NCBI RefSeq assembly: GCF_001045675.1
Contig: NZ_LEKT01000004.1
Location: 1-64,000, forward strand
Reading direction: 5' to 3'
DNA from: Megasphaera cerevisiae DSM 20462
Lineage (GTDB): Bacteria > Bacillota > Negativicutes > Veillonellales > Megasphaeraceae
Length of the DNA stretch: 64,000 bases
In this document: positions 9,131 to 18,107 of the stretch, in pieces
How positions within the stretch are numbered: the stretch's first letter is position 1
Layout: each line of letters begins with the position of its first letter
The notes under the pieces: generated by a model
Told to the model about the DNA's origin: nothing
The model's input: only the letters and a program-made list of their open reading frames with translations
Databases searched by the model: none
Program-made: the position numbers and the translations under genes

Positions 9131-9942
9131 AAACACATCGCATCCAAACAACGGTAAAAGGCTTTATTGTCGGCGGCACTATGCTGGTGCCCGGCGTGAG
9201 CGGCGGCTCTATGGCCATGATTCTCGGTATATACGACAGATTGATTGCCGCTGTCAGCGCCGCTGCCTCCGGCAAAAAGGACTCCCTGCTGTTTTTGCTG
9301 CTTTTCTCAGCAGGCGGCGGCCTGGGGATACTGCTCTTTTCCAAGCCGCTCCTGCACCTCATAGAAACCTATCCCGTCCCCACACTGTATTTTTTTCTGG
9401 GCGCCGTTGGCGGCAGCATTCCCATGACGCTGAAACAAGCGGAAGTAAAAAAATTCTCCTGGAAAGTCCTGCTCTATATCTTTCTAGGCATAGCTGCCGT
9501 ATCGCTGTTTTCCCTGTTGCCGTCAGATCTCTTTCAGCCCATCCCGGCAAGTGGCGCAGGATACCTTTTCCTATTGCTGCTGACCGGCTTTGTTGCGGCC
9601 ATTGCGCTGGTATTGCCAGGGATCAGCGTATCCTATCTGCTCCTTCTGATGGGGCTGTACGACAAAACACTGCTGGCTGTCAGTCAATTTCATCTGTCCT
9701 TTCTTCTGCCCCTTGCCGCCGGAGTACTCCTGGGCGTCATATCAACAACCAAAACACTGGAAAAGGCAATGAAATCGTACCCCCATGCGACCTACCTTGT
9801 GATACTGGGCTTTGTCCTGGGCTCTATGGCAGAACTCTTCCCAGGACTTCCCACCCATCCGGCCGACCTGCTTTGGGCCCTGGGTATGTCGGCTGCCGGT
9901 TTTACCAGTATCCACTTTCTGGCCCGCCGGGAAGGAATCTAA
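9127..9942 (+). CDS. DUF368 (PopT-like) polyprenyl-phosphate transporter
   Basis: A 271-residue polytopic membrane protein with two related Gly/Pro-rich motifs, GGTMLVPGVSGGSMAMILG (residues ~17-35) and a second ALVLPGISVSYLLLLMGLYD (~160). These are the hallmark of DUF368. Members of this family (PopT) have been reported to recycle undecaprenyl phosphate across the cytoplasmic membrane for envelope synthesis. The start codon overlaps the ATPase stop by 4 bp (ATGA), implying translational coupling. The functional link between a cation pump and a lipid-carrier flippase is not obvious from sequence. Confidence 0.85.
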   Translation: MKTHRIQTTVKGFIVGGTMLVPGVSGGSMAMILGIYDRLIAAVSAAASGKKDSLLFLLLFSAGGGLGILLFSKPLLHLIETYPVPTLYFFLGAVGGSIPMTLKQAEVKKFSWKVLLYIFLGIAAVSLFSLLPSDLFQPIPASGAGYLFLLLLTGFVAAIALVLPGISVSYLLLLMGLYDKTLLAVSQFHLSFLLPLAAGVLLGVISTTKTLEKAMKSYPHATYLVILGFVLGSMAELFPGLPTHPADLLWALGMSAAGFTSIHFLARREGI

Positions 9943-10060
9943 CCGCGATCTGCTTTTTTGCTTTTGACTGAGAGAAACCGTACATTCCAGCCATTTTTCC
10001 GCTCATAACTACCCCCTGCCGGGTAATATGTAAAATGTATATAGTCCGTTTCAACATAAT

Positions 10061-10108
10061 AAAACGACATGACACAGCGAAAGAAATCTCACTGTGTCAT
10101 GTCGTTTT
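10061..10108 (+). terminator. Terminator of the ATPase/DUF368 operon
   Basis: A perfect 17-bp stem (10061-10077 with 10092-10108), loop of 14, ending in TTTTGACTTT. Its A/T-flanked symmetry means it could also stop leftward transcription. Confidence 0.8.
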
Positions 10109-10293
10109 GACTTTCTGTGCCTAATATGTCTTTTGAGAAAATGATTCGGCCCTTGCAGAAATGAAGGAAATGCAGGACCTGTATGATACGGCAGACATGC
10201 TGCATATAAACAGCAGGCTGCCCGGTATCAGCACTGGTCGGGCTGTGCAGAATACCCATGCATGCGGACTGCGTTGTACCAGTTCCTGTTTGC

Positions 10294-10314
10294 GGGCGCC
10301 ATGAATGGACGCCC
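10294..10314. repeat. REP-like palindrome
   Basis: GGGCGCCAT and ATGGACGCCC pair with one bulged base around a 2-nt loop, followed by CCTACG. This resembles short repetitive extragenic palindromes. Only one copy is seen in the window, so its repetitive nature is an inference. Confidence 0.3.
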
Positions 10315-10481
10315 CTACGAAGGACCGGGACAGGGTATGGGCCGGTTGTCGTGCTTGCCCAGCCGCATACTGCCGTGTCCATTGCCGATTCGCAGAGAAA
10401 TCCCGTTTATGGAACCCCCGCAGGGACTCGATTCAGCGAGCCCGGCACTGCCACATAGGGGCAATCCCGCGATTTGTTAGG

Positions 10482-11951
10482 CTAAAATTTATACGTCATC
10501 TGGACTCTCGTATAATCTCCCAGGGTGAAGTTTTCCGGCGTATAGAGTGTATCCCGCATCTGCGTACTCTTGGCACCGAAGGTATAGCTGGCTTCCAGGA
10601 GCAGGTTTCGTGCCGGGACGTAACCGATGCCGGTCGTGAAGGAGCGGCTACCATCTAAATATCTATCAGGCAGGTCGGCTCCGGTGCCACCTACGAAGGA
10701 ATCGTGGTCAAAGGCCTTGTAATCCAGGTAGGCGTGCCAGCTGCCGGGCGTCCATATCAACGATGCCGATGTCGAGGCGGGCCACCCAGAAATCCGGCGT
10801 GTGGCCGCCCGCTAGTGTAATCACCATAGATATCCCGGCCGCCGTGGAAGAATTTCCCCATGTCAGAGCGGTTCTGGCCGTAGTCGAAGGCCAGCATGGA
10901 TCGCTTGCCCAGACGGATCTGCGTACCGATGCCGAGGACGTCGGCAATCTGCATATCGTGAAGGCCGTGGGCGTCTTGGGCCCCTTCGCCAAAGGAATTG
11001 AGCTTCCACGCTTCGACACCGACGGTGTCTCTAAGCTGGCGGCGCACCTTGATGTAGGCGGCCCGGTCCATGGCAAGGATGACGTCTTGCTTGAGGAGCT
11101 AGCCTTGCTGGGCAAGCGGCAGGGGAATGGGCGCATTGCCTACAGGATGAAAACTTCCCAGACCATTCGCCATCCAAACATAGAGAAACTTACTTGTTCC
11201 ATTATAGAGTTCTCCATCACCACCTCGAAGTTCGTTACCATTATAATACGATTCTATGCCCACAAAAGAACAAAATATTTGATTGACAGCCTGTTCTCGA
11301 GTAATCTCTCTGCCCTCATGATCCAGGTAGATGCATTCGGTTCCTCCATTATATTTCAGCGCCGACGCATCCAGAATATCTCCCATCATGACTTTAATAT
11401 TCTGAGAGTTCAACAACCCTTCTACAGCACCATATTTGGCATTATCAATTCCTTGCCAAGGACTATTTGGTATACTCGTGTCATTTTTATTCTTTCCCAA
11501 ATCCGATAAAAAATGATTATTGCCTCCCCATGGATTCGGATTGCCCTCGGCGGTCCGTAAATCAAGATCACCTCCATCAGTACGAATGATTATATCTGCA
11601 TTTGAGAAATTACTATAAAATATCTTTGGCTTCTGTAACAACGTATCTAGCTTGGTACCCATAGCGTCGACGGTTCCGGTCACGCCTACTTCGTTGAAAA
11701 TCACGTCCTCCACGGATTTTCCCTGTTTGCGCGCAATATCTTCTTTGGTAATGACGGTGACACTTTGCGAATTGTACTTCGCTTCCTCCTTATCCGCCTC
11801 CACGACGACATCCCGTGTCGTTACCGAATTATTGCCCCCCCCCCACTGGACTTTCTGCCGCCATGACGGGAGCCGTCAGCCACAGTGCGACAGCCCAGGA
11901 CAGGCCAGCATACCAGGCACGGCGAGGCATTCTTGCTGCTGTATAGTTCAT
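10482..11951 (-). pseudogene. Chimeric outer-membrane gene: TonB-receptor start, porin-like end, several disruptions
   Basis: Reading leftward from ATG 11951 (GGAGA ribosome site): a signal peptide ending VMAAES, a run of ten G, then a TonB-receptor plug start (QSVTVITKEDIARKQGKSVEDV). After GTVDAMG the expected plug motifs are replaced by ~170 AT-rich codons of unknown type (about 11140-11650). From ~11140 a porin-like barrel follows, ending in the typical aromatic tail MTYKF at 10482. Disruptions: the ten-G tract puts the start out of frame (nine would restore it), a TAG at 11099-11101 interrupts an otherwise continuous frame, and two frame changes lie at about 10700-10830. It is best read as a fusion remnant of two outer-membrane genes, not a working protein. 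Confidence 0.7.
11835..11844 (-). repeat. Homopolymeric G tract (10 G on the coding strand) after the signal peptide
   Basis: Ten consecutive G in the coding direction, between the signal peptide and the TonB plug region. With ten, translation ends at TAA two codons later. With nine, the frame runs straight through into the plug. This is the classic layout of a slipped-strand phase-variation switch. Confidence 0.7.
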
Positions 11952-11985
11952 AAGGCTTCTCCATTTCCACATAGTATCTATTTTC

Positions 11986-12004
11986 GATACCAGTAATCAT
12001 TTTC
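11986..12004 (-). promoter_or_regulatory. Possible Fur box upstream of the TonB-receptor remnant
   Basis: GATACCAGTAATCATTTTC matches 14 of 19 positions of the Fur consensus inverted repeat and lies 35 bp upstream of the start codon. Iron control would fit a TonB-dependent receptor. The remainder of the 11952-12372 gap is AT-rich, without a gene, apart from the terminator at 12235-12293. Confidence 0.4.
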
Positions 12005-12234
12005 TGTTTGCCATTATATCAAATACAGCCCAATCCTTCTACTCCATTCGGACATAAAAATGATCCGTTTGGACATTTTTTCAAAATAGCACAGGAAACA
12101 TATACTATTCATACTGCATATTGCATATTTTGAGAAAATAATTTTTTTTGATTTCTTATTATTTTCTGTATTTTGAACTATAGCAGCTAACGGAAACGTG
12201 GACCCTTATTCCACCCCCATACAGACTACACGTC

Positions 12235-12293
12235 AAAAAAAAGATGCCCTCTTCCCTCTGCGTATGCCGGCACAGGAAGCAAACATCTTTTTT
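12235..12293 (-). terminator. Probable terminator of the CAT-like gene
   Basis: AAAAAAGATG (12237-12246) pairs with CATCTTTTTT (12284-12293), with a weaker inner TTCC/GGAA pairing. The leftward transcript ends in a long U run. Confidence 0.5.
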
Positions 12294-12372
12294 CATTAGT
12301 ACTATATCTATTTGATAAAAACAACAGCCCCTCAGCTACTTCCTGTCGAAAAGGCTTTACGCCCCCTACTAT

Positions 12373-13032
12373 TCAGGTACCTATCGTGTCTGCTATCGCC
12401 TGCATATCATTGATGAGTTTGCACGTATGATATCCGTCTGCCACAGCATGACTGACAGATATGGCGACAGGAATGATCGTTTTTATAGATTCTGGCACGT
12501 ATTTTCCAAATTTGATGAGAGGGAACAAAAAATTATTTTCCGTATAAGTATCCTGCGCAAAGGAGGTAAAATTCAACCATGGCAGCGCCGATACCGGGCA
12601 GAAATTGGGTGGCTGATCCGGTCTTGCCTTGATCACGCCGGACACATCCTTATACCGCTGCATATCGGCCGTCACCGTATGATAAAACGTATACACATCA
12701 GCATCGTAGTCACTCCATATGTCCGTAAAGGTCTTGCTCCTGTCATGAAACAGGGTATAGCAGGGAACAACTTCCTCCCAGTACCCCAAATTGCCCTGCC
12801 CATCAAAACTAAACCGGAATTCCTTATTTTGATTGACCGCGGCCATGATCACATACAGCATAAGCGGGAAAAATTTCATTCCCCGATCCTGCTGATATTC
12901 CCGCAGCGCCGTAATATCCACATTGGCCGTAATCGTATAACGGCACTTAATTTGCTTGTAATAATATTCAAAATAGGGATTTCTTTCCCATGTGTCTTTA
13001 TCAATCACGTGAAATACTGAATTCATCCGCAT
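12373..13032 (-). CDS. Chloramphenicol-acetyltransferase-like protein (type A CAT fold)
   Basis: 219 residues. The N-terminal half has the PYFEYYYKQIKCRYTITANVDIT pattern of type A CATs, the middle the FPLMLYVIM and RFSFD segments, and the C-terminus the active-site motif SVSHAVADGYHTCKLINDMQ. The catalytic His (second His of the usual HHxxxDG) is present; the first is Ser. Family enzymes transfer acetyl from acetyl-CoA to a hydroxyl group, chloramphenicol being the best known acceptor. Whether this one confers resistance cannot be read from sequence. The ATG at 13032 is 5 bases behind an AGGAG site. It stands alone between two terminators. Confidence 0.85.
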   Translation of the reverse strand: MRMNSVFHVIDKDTWERNPYFEYYYKQIKCRYTITANVDITALREYQQDRGMKFFPLMLYVIMAAVNQNKEFRFSFDGQGNLGYWEEVVPCYTLFHDRSKTFTDIWSDYDADVYTFYHTVTADMQRYKDVSGVIKARPDQPPNFCPVSALPWLNFTSFAQDTYTENNFLFPLIKFGKYVPESIKTIIPVAISVSHAVADGYHTCKLINDMQAIADTIGT

Positions 13033-13137
13033 CACCGCTCCTGAAACAGGTCTGCCATGCTCTCTTTTTTACGCTGTCGCTTACTGCGATATAGAAATTA
13101 TAGCATTTTTTGATAAGCAGGTAAAATAGAGAAAACA

Positions 13138-13199
13138 AAAAAAAAGCAGCCTGGCGGCATTTGTCCTGTTTTTTCAGGAAAACGATCCTGTGGCTGCTT
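13138..13199 (-). terminator. Terminator of the TctA/HMG-CoA reductase operon
   Basis: AAGCAGCC (13144-13151) pairs with GGCTGCTT (13192-13199), with an inner TCCTG/CAGGA stem. The leftward transcript ends in a run of U. It follows the permease stop codon at 13217. Confidence 0.75.
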
Positions 13200-13216
13200 G
13201 TACACACTGCATATAT

Positions 13217-14590
13217 TTATTTGATTCCCAAAAGCGTCATCATCAACCATGGCGACGCATAATATACCATATACTGGACACCGGTATGAACACCAAAGTA
13301 GCGATTCAAAATTCCTCCGAAGATGGCAATAGTAACAGCAATAGCAATACCGACTACACCCGCTTCAAAAAAGGAAATAACTACAATCAATCCTGAAAAC
13401 ATACTGATAATAGCTTCCTGACTAACATTGCGCAATACCCACGCACTGGCGGTACGCGCATAGTTCATAGAAAACGGATAGGCTACAAAGAAGGCCACAA
13501 TCAGGCCAATGTATCCGTATAATAAAAATTCCGGAGCCGACATAAAGGTGTGCAGATTATGAACTGGCTGAGCAGTAAATACAGGTGGCGCATTAAATAG
13601 CGGTGCCGCAGGTCCCAGACCTACCGGACTTAATGGAATTCCAAAAGCCAGCAAAGGAATAATAGTTTCTGCAATATAGGTAGCCTCAGTCGTGCCGTTC
13701 ATAACCGCTAGTGTTGATGTCATCCGCTGATATAAGCTTTTTATACGTGACCCGACAAATTCACCCATCATGACCGTCATACCGACAGGACTGAAGGTAA
13801 AGGTCAGTGCGGACACACAAGCAGTCAAAGCGTTGTATATAATCTGATGCTTTGAAAGAATCTTAAAGGGATTGGGGAAATATCCTTTCCACATTTTTAA
13901 TTCTGGAGCCAGCCAGAATTCCCTTGCACTTTCTCGTTTTAAAATATGCCGGGAACCAGGGGATAAAACAGTCATCAAATCGGCAAACATGGGACCTATA
14001 GCAATCCCCAGAAACATACTAATAAATACGCCGTGGCCAATACCAGCAATCGCCATTTTATTCAGGCCCTGCACAAAAAAAGCAAAAGGAAGAAGGGCAA
14101 ACAGACTTGCCCATTTCCCACCAGAAGTATAAGCAATAATCACTGCCGCTACGGTAAAAACGACGGGCGCCCAGGCCTTGACTATATCCGCAAAGGGAGC
14201 TAGCAGGGATGCAAAACCCACACTGATTGGCAGTGCCAGAAAAGCCGCTATAATACCGCCGGAGATCATTTTGCGAAGCGCCATATGAGGTACGCCCAGC
14301 TGCCGGAGTACTGCTGCATCTTCTAACATGGGCACCGCCATCGTATCTCCCGGAACACCCATCAGTGCCGTTGGAATCGCGTGAATCATATGTTTAGAAA
14401 TAGCCGCTGCCATAAACCAGGAAAAAACAGCAACCGGCGGAACTCCCAGCAAAATGATCAATAATGTAAGCGGCGCAATCGTTGAGGTCTCATCGGTACC
14501 TGAAATAAGTCCAACTCCGGAAAAAACAATACCGCCGGCCAGTGCCATGCATACAGCCCAAATCAAATCGTGAATCAGCATGCCATCCAT
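13217..14590 (-). CDS. TctA-family permease (large membrane subunit)
   Basis: 457 residues with about twelve membrane segments. It has the family's duplicated Gly/Pro loops, including ALMGVPGDTMAVPMLEDA near residue 76 and the C-terminal copy around FGIPLSPVGLGPAAPLF. In the tripartite tricarboxylate transporter family TctA is the large channel-forming subunit, working with TctB and a periplasmic binding protein TctC. Here a small membrane partner is encoded immediately upstream with TAATG overlap, but no TctC gene is visible in the window. Its place at the end of the HMG-CoA reductase/AtuA operon suggests it imports that pathway's substrate, perhaps a branched hydroxy acid. Confidence 0.82.
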   Translation of the reverse strand: MDGMLIHDLIWAVCMALAGGIVFSGVGLISGTDETSTIAPLTLLIILLGVPPVAVFSWFMAAAISKHMIHAIPTALMGVPGDTMAVPMLEDAAVLRQLGVPHMALRKMISGGIIAAFLALPISVGFASLLAPFADIVKAWAPVVFTVAAVIIAYTSGGKWASLFALLPFAFFVQGLNKMAIAGIGHGVFISMFLGIAIGPMFADLMTVLSPGSRHILKRESAREFWLAPELKMWKGYFPNPFKILSKHQIIYNALTACVSALTFTFSPVGMTVMMGEFVGSRIKSLYQRMTSTLAVMNGTTEATYIAETIIPLLAFGIPLSPVGLGPAAPLFNAPPVFTAQPVHNLHTFMSAPEFLLYGYIGLIVAFFVAYPFSMNYARTASAWVLRNVSQEAIISMFSGLIVVISFFEAGVVGIAIAVTIAIFGGILNRYFGVHTGVQYMVYYASPWLMMTLLGIK

Positions 14591-15039
14591 TATGTTTCAC
14601 CTCTTTTTTCAGCATTTTCTCCCTTCCCTTCCGGCACAGCCGGTCCGGCAAAGAGTTCGTACAGTTTCAGTTCCTTCATTTCCTGCAATACTTTGGCATC
14701 TACATATTGCAGTTCTTCTCTTTCTTTTACCAAATCAATTTTCAATTCCTGCAGCACACGATCTCGGTCTTCTTCAGAAAATTCGGCCTCATTTAAGGTT
14801 CTTTTTGGCTTAAACAGATTTGCGGAAATAACTGCCGAAAGGACGCAGCCGCCAATGCCAAAGAGTAATGAATATGCTGATACCAGCTTTTCTTCCAAAT
14901 TAGGCGCCTGCATAGCGATGACTGTGCTGGCTCCTAAATAGCAACTTATGCTGATAACGATACCAATGATGACTCCGATACCTAAGTGATGAAGATCTAC
15001 GGTATCGCCCCAAATATCTGCCAATGGTGCTTGTCTCAT
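14590..15039 (-). CDS. Small membrane partner of the TctA-type permease
   Basis: 149 residues. Two hydrophobic helices (~20-42 and ~58-75) are followed by a long, highly charged C-terminal region (FSEEDRDRVLQELKIDLVKEREELQ) likely to be helical. It is not a clear TctB by sequence (TctB usually has four helices). Its position directly before tctA with a TAATG overlap argues that it is the small subunit or an accessory protein. A strong AGGAGG ribosome site precedes the ATG. It lies 12 bp after the reductase gene. Confidence 0.6.
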   Translation of the reverse strand: MRQAPLADIWGDTVDLHHLGIGVIIGIVISISCYLGASTVIAMQAPNLEEKLVSAYSLLFGIGGCVLSAVISANLFKPKRTLNEAEFSEEDRDRVLQELKIDLVKEREELQYVDAKVLQEMKELKLYELFAGPAVPEGKGENAEKRGET

Positions 15040-15051
15040 AAGGAATTCCTC

Positions 15052-16311
15052 CTATTTTATGTTGGCAATCAATTCTTTAGCATAATCGACGGAAATATTT
15101 TTTTCCGCTACCATTTGCGCAACAATTTTTTCTAACACTTCCCCGGTTGCACCGGCAACGGTAGCAATGTTACGAGCATGCAGCTTCATATGTCCCTTCT
15201 GAATTCCGTCAGTAGCCAAGGCACGCATCGCTGCAAAGTTTTGTGCCAGCCCTACCGCGGCAATGACTTGTGCCAATTCAGCCGCAGTCTGAACACCCAG
15301 AATTTTTACGCCGACTTTAGCGGCTGGAAGAATTTTAGTACCGCCGCCTACTAAACCGCATAAAGCCGGTATTTCAATCGATCCGGTTAAATCACCATTA
15401 GCATTTTTTTCCCAACGCGTCATAGAAGTATATTTTCCTTTATAGGAACAATACGCATGGCACGCTGCTTCAATTCCTCTCCAATCATTTCCTGTCGCAA
15501 CAATAAGCGGATCGATACCATTCATGATTCCCTTATTGCTCGTCGCCGCCCGGAACGGATCTGCTTCTGCAAAAGCGTACGCAGCAATTACGCCATCTAC
15601 AACATCTTCTCCGCCAATCGCTTCTTTGGTAAATACAGCGGTTGCCCGTGCCAGCCGATATGCTGCCAAATTGGATAAAATCCGAAGCTTTACAGTCCCG
15701 CCAGTAATTTTTTCAATGAAAGGGGCGACAGCTTCTGCCATAGTATTTACCGCGTTGGCTCCCATAGCATCTCCCGTATCGACCATCAAATGAGTAACAA
15801 CCATAGGCCCGATTAGTGAATCTATAATGCGGACTTCAATATCCTTGGCTCCTCCTGTTATGTTTACCAGGATAGGATCTTTTTCATTAGCAATACCAAG
15901 AATTTCATTTTTATGGTGAAGAATGGTCTGCTGCGCAAAATACGGATTCGGAATATGAATCGCCTGAATCTGAGCAATCATAATATTGCCGGTATAACTG
16001 GTCGTAAAGCCACCGCCGGAACGCGCCATTTTAGCGGCATTAGAAGCAGCTGCCACAATAGAGGCTTCTTCCACTACCATGGGAATCAGCATTTCTTTTC
16101 CGTTGATCACAAAGTTCATAGCAATTCCCATCGGTAACTGATAGGTCCCGATAACATTTTCAATCACCTTATCGGCAACTGCATTGTTAAGCGCACCCGG
16201 CTTAGTCACAAGTGCTAATTCTTCCGATGTCAAATTGGCAAACTCGGCGACTTCAGCAGCCCGTTGTTCTAAAGAAAGTTTATGAAATCCTGAATAACTA
16301 TTTGTTTTCAT
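15052..16311 (-). CDS. mvaA: Class II (degradative-type) HMG-CoA reductase
   Basis: 419 residues, the usual length for class II enzymes. Catalytic residues of the Pseudomonas mevalonii enzyme are all visible: Glu in PMVVEEASIVAAAS (~81), Lys in ATSNKGIMNGID (~268), Asp in ATGNDWRGIEA (~282) and His in GHMKLHARN near the C-terminus. The DTGDAMGANAVNT dinucleotide-binding motif is also present. Class II reductases can run mevalonate + CoA to HMG-CoA with NAD+ or the reverse. The operon has no mevalonate kinase or HMG-CoA synthase but does have a permease and a sigma-54 activator, so a catabolic direction is inferred. No HMG-CoA lyase gene is in the window. Confidence 0.92.
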   Translation of the reverse strand: MKTNSYSGFHKLSLEQRAAEVAEFANLTSEELALVTKPGALNNAVADKVIENVIGTYQLPMGIAMNFVINGKEMLIPMVVEEASIVAAASNAAKMARSGGGFTTSYTGNIMIAQIQAIHIPNPYFAQQTILHHKNEILGIANEKDPILVNITGGAKDIEVRIIDSLIGPMVVTHLMVDTGDAMGANAVNTMAEAVAPFIEKITGGTVKLRILSNLAAYRLARATAVFTKEAIGGEDVVDGVIAAYAFAEADPFRAATSNKGIMNGIDPLIVATGNDWRGIEAACHAYCSYKGKYTSMTRWEKNANGDLTGSIEIPALCGLVGGGTKILPAAKVGVKILGVQTAAELAQVIAAVGLAQNFAAMRALATDGIQKGHMKLHARNIATVAGATGEVLEKIVAQMVAEKNISVDYAKELIANIK

Positions 16312-16352
16312 AATAGGCAGACTCCTTTACTCATTACATACGCTAATATAAT

Positions 16353-16673
16353 TTATTCATCTTCCACTTCAATATACATGCGAAGCAAGGCTGCTTCCAT
16401 ACATTTTCCTAACGTATCCAAGCGCAGCGACCGGGTAGCACCGCCATCCAGGGCGTGATGCATAACAAAATTGAAGCCATCTAGCTGCGGCAAATCATAT
16501 CGTACTACATCACCAAATACCAGGCCTTCAAAGTGGCGGCGTACGGCATCTGCCGTCAGTTGTTTTTCCATCGCTTTATAGTATTGGGGCTTACGAGCAT
16601 ATATGCATATATTAGATGTATCACTTTTGTCACCGCAACGCCCGTGCGCAATATCTTTCAACTGAATTTTCAT
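16353..16673 (-). CDS. AtuA-like C-terminal domain protein
   Basis: 106 residues corresponding to the small C-terminal domain of AtuA-type proteins: KDIAHGRCGDKSDTSN at the start, ICIYARKPQYYKAM, then NFVMHHALDGGATRSLRLDTLGK. In many bacteria this domain is fused to the DUF1446/AtuA domain; here it is a separate gene 4 bp downstream of it. The ATG at 16673, 8 bases after a GAGGAGG site, is chosen over a longer frame overlapping the upstream gene. AtuA is needed for acyclic terpene utilisation in Pseudomonas, but its reaction is not established. Confidence 0.82.
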   Translation of the reverse strand: MKIQLKDIAHGRCGDKSDTSNICIYARKPQYYKAMEKQLTADAVRRHFEGLVFGDVVRYDLPQLDGFNFVMHHALDGGATRSLRLDTLGKCMEAALLRMYIEVEDE

Positions 16674-16677
16674 TATC

Positions 16678-18036
16678 TTAGACCTCCTCAACAGTTGCTT
16701 CAAGTGTAATCGCATCCCGCGGAATCAATGTCGGCCATAGCGCAAACACTTCACTCGGCCGTGTTCTGCCGCCGAAGAAGCAGCCCTGAGCCGGCCCGTT
16801 CAGATTGCTGACTGCAGCAATTTCCGGGGTCAGTTTGAGTCCTTCTTCTTTTGTTTCTGTCATTATAGCATATCGCAGAACGACTTCATTCAAATCCGCT
16901 TGCAGTTCCGGAGCCAGTGGGCCGTGCAGAGCGTTGACGCCTAAATAACTGACGTGTGTACGGATTGCCTGCAAGCCCTTCATTGCCATTCTTTTATCCA
17001 AGATATCAGCAGCCATTTTGGCTTTATCGAGAGCCCGGGGCCAGCTGTAGGGCAAATAGGCCACATTACGGTATCCTTCCAGATATCCTACGCACAGTTT
17101 CAGCGTATCCGGAGCCGGATGCCCCGTGACACCGCGGACAGCTACATGATCTCGTTCGACTTGTTCTACCGTGATCTTGCTGAAATCAGCAACAACATCA
17201 GGAGTTATGTACTGGGCTGGATCATGTATTTCATAGATCAGCTGTTCCTTAACCGACTGCGGCGTGACTAAGCCGCCTGTATTTTTTGTTTTTGTCAGGA
17301 TGAGACTTCCCTTTTCGCTGATTTCGGCAATGGGATATCCCAACAGCTCCGGACGGGGAACATGTTCCCAATCATAATCGTAGTTGCCGCCAGTCGCCTG
17401 CGCACCGCATTCGCAAAGATGACCGGCCAGAATCCCTGTAGCTTTGGCATCCCAATCATCCAATTTCCAGCCGAATTCATGAATCAGAGGCGCTTCAAAC
17501 ATGGCCGTATCGGTAGACCGCCCAAGTATAATAATGTCAGCACCTTCCTGAAGGCACTGCACAATAGGCTCTACGCCGTAATATACGTTGGCATTTACCA
17601 TGCTGGGAAGAATCCGGTCAATATCTTCTCCCGTATCCATATGTTTCATCGTAATTCCCTGAGCGCGAAGCTGCGGAATGATTTCGCGCACATCATCACC
17701 GATAACATAGCCGACTTTCAAATGATAGCCGCTTTCCCGTATTACTTCTTTGACCTTTTCAACGCAAGATTTTACATTCATACCTCCGGCATTGGTAATG
17801 ACTTTTGTCTTTTTTTCTACGATGTACGGAAGCATTCCCTTGAGAGCCGTAATGAAATCCCGCGCATAGCCAGCTTCCGGTTTCCGTTCCTGCTGACGTC
17901 TCATAATAGACAAGGTCAGTTCTGCCAGGTAATCACAACAAATGTAATCGACCCGGTCCTGCTTAGCCATGGCAATCGGAGCGTCGCTTAAATCACCCCA
18001 AAATCCCTGGCCGCCGCCGATTCTGATTGTTTTCAT
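16678..18036 (-). CDS. AtuA-family (DUF1446) acyclic-terpene-utilisation-like protein
   Basis: About 452 residues starting with the family's typical KTIRIGGGQGFWGD, followed by DYICCDYLAELTLSIM and the ILGRSTDTAMFEAPL and NYDYDWEHVPRPELLGYPIAEI segments. The protein belongs to the AtuA/DUF1446 family. Members occur in citronellol and branched-chain acyl-CoA degradation clusters but their chemistry is unresolved. It is the first gene of the operon that continues with the small AtuA domain, HMG-CoA reductase and the TctA permease. The ATG at 18036 lies 10 bases after AGAGG; an in-frame GTG at 18042 is possible. A sigma-54 promoter lies 70-90 bp upstream. Confidence 0.85.
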   Translation of the reverse strand: MKTIRIGGGQGFWGDLSDAPIAMAKQDRVDYICCDYLAELTLSIMRRQQERKPEAGYARDFITALKGMLPYIVEKKTKVITNAGGMNVKSCVEKVKEVIRESGYHLKVGYVIGDDVREIIPQLRAQGITMKHMDTGEDIDRILPSMVNANVYYGVEPIVQCLQEGADIIILGRSTDTAMFEAPLIHEFGWKLDDWDAKATGILAGHLCECGAQATGGNYDYDWEHVPRPELLGYPIAEISEKGSLILTKTKNTGGLVTPQSVKEQLIYEIHDPAQYITPDVVADFSKITVEQVERDHVAVRGVTGHPAPDTLKLCVGYLEGYRNVAYLPYSWPRALDKAKMAADILDKRMAMKGLQAIRTHVSYLGVNALHGPLAPELQADLNEVVLRYAIMTETKEEGLKLTPEIAAVSNLNGPAQGCFFGGRTRPSEVFALWPTLIPRDAITLEATVEEV

Positions 18037-18107
18037 ATCCACATAACCTCTTTCCTGAAATAATAATACGAATACATCATTTTCTTAATGTCCAACACTC
18101 ATATATA

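Larger units (their letters stand above)
9943..10481. other. Gene-free stretch between the ATPase operon and the outer-membrane pseudogene
   Basis: About 540 bp. It holds the strong hairpin at 10061-10108 and a small REP-like palindrome at 10294-10314. Short open frames occur on both strands but lack ribosome sites, recognisable motifs or consistent codon use. The part after 10113 may be decayed sequence belonging to the neighbouring pseudogene. Confidence 0.5.

Noticed and set aside
10113-10481. Protein-coding genes in either direction downstream of the pseudogene
   Set aside because: Frames are short, lack ribosome sites and show no family signature; a REP-like palindrome interrupts them.
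10763-11509. 248-codon open frame on the plus strand across the pseudogene
   Set aside because: It is antisense to recognisable TonB/porin sequence, has no ribosome site and shows no known motif.
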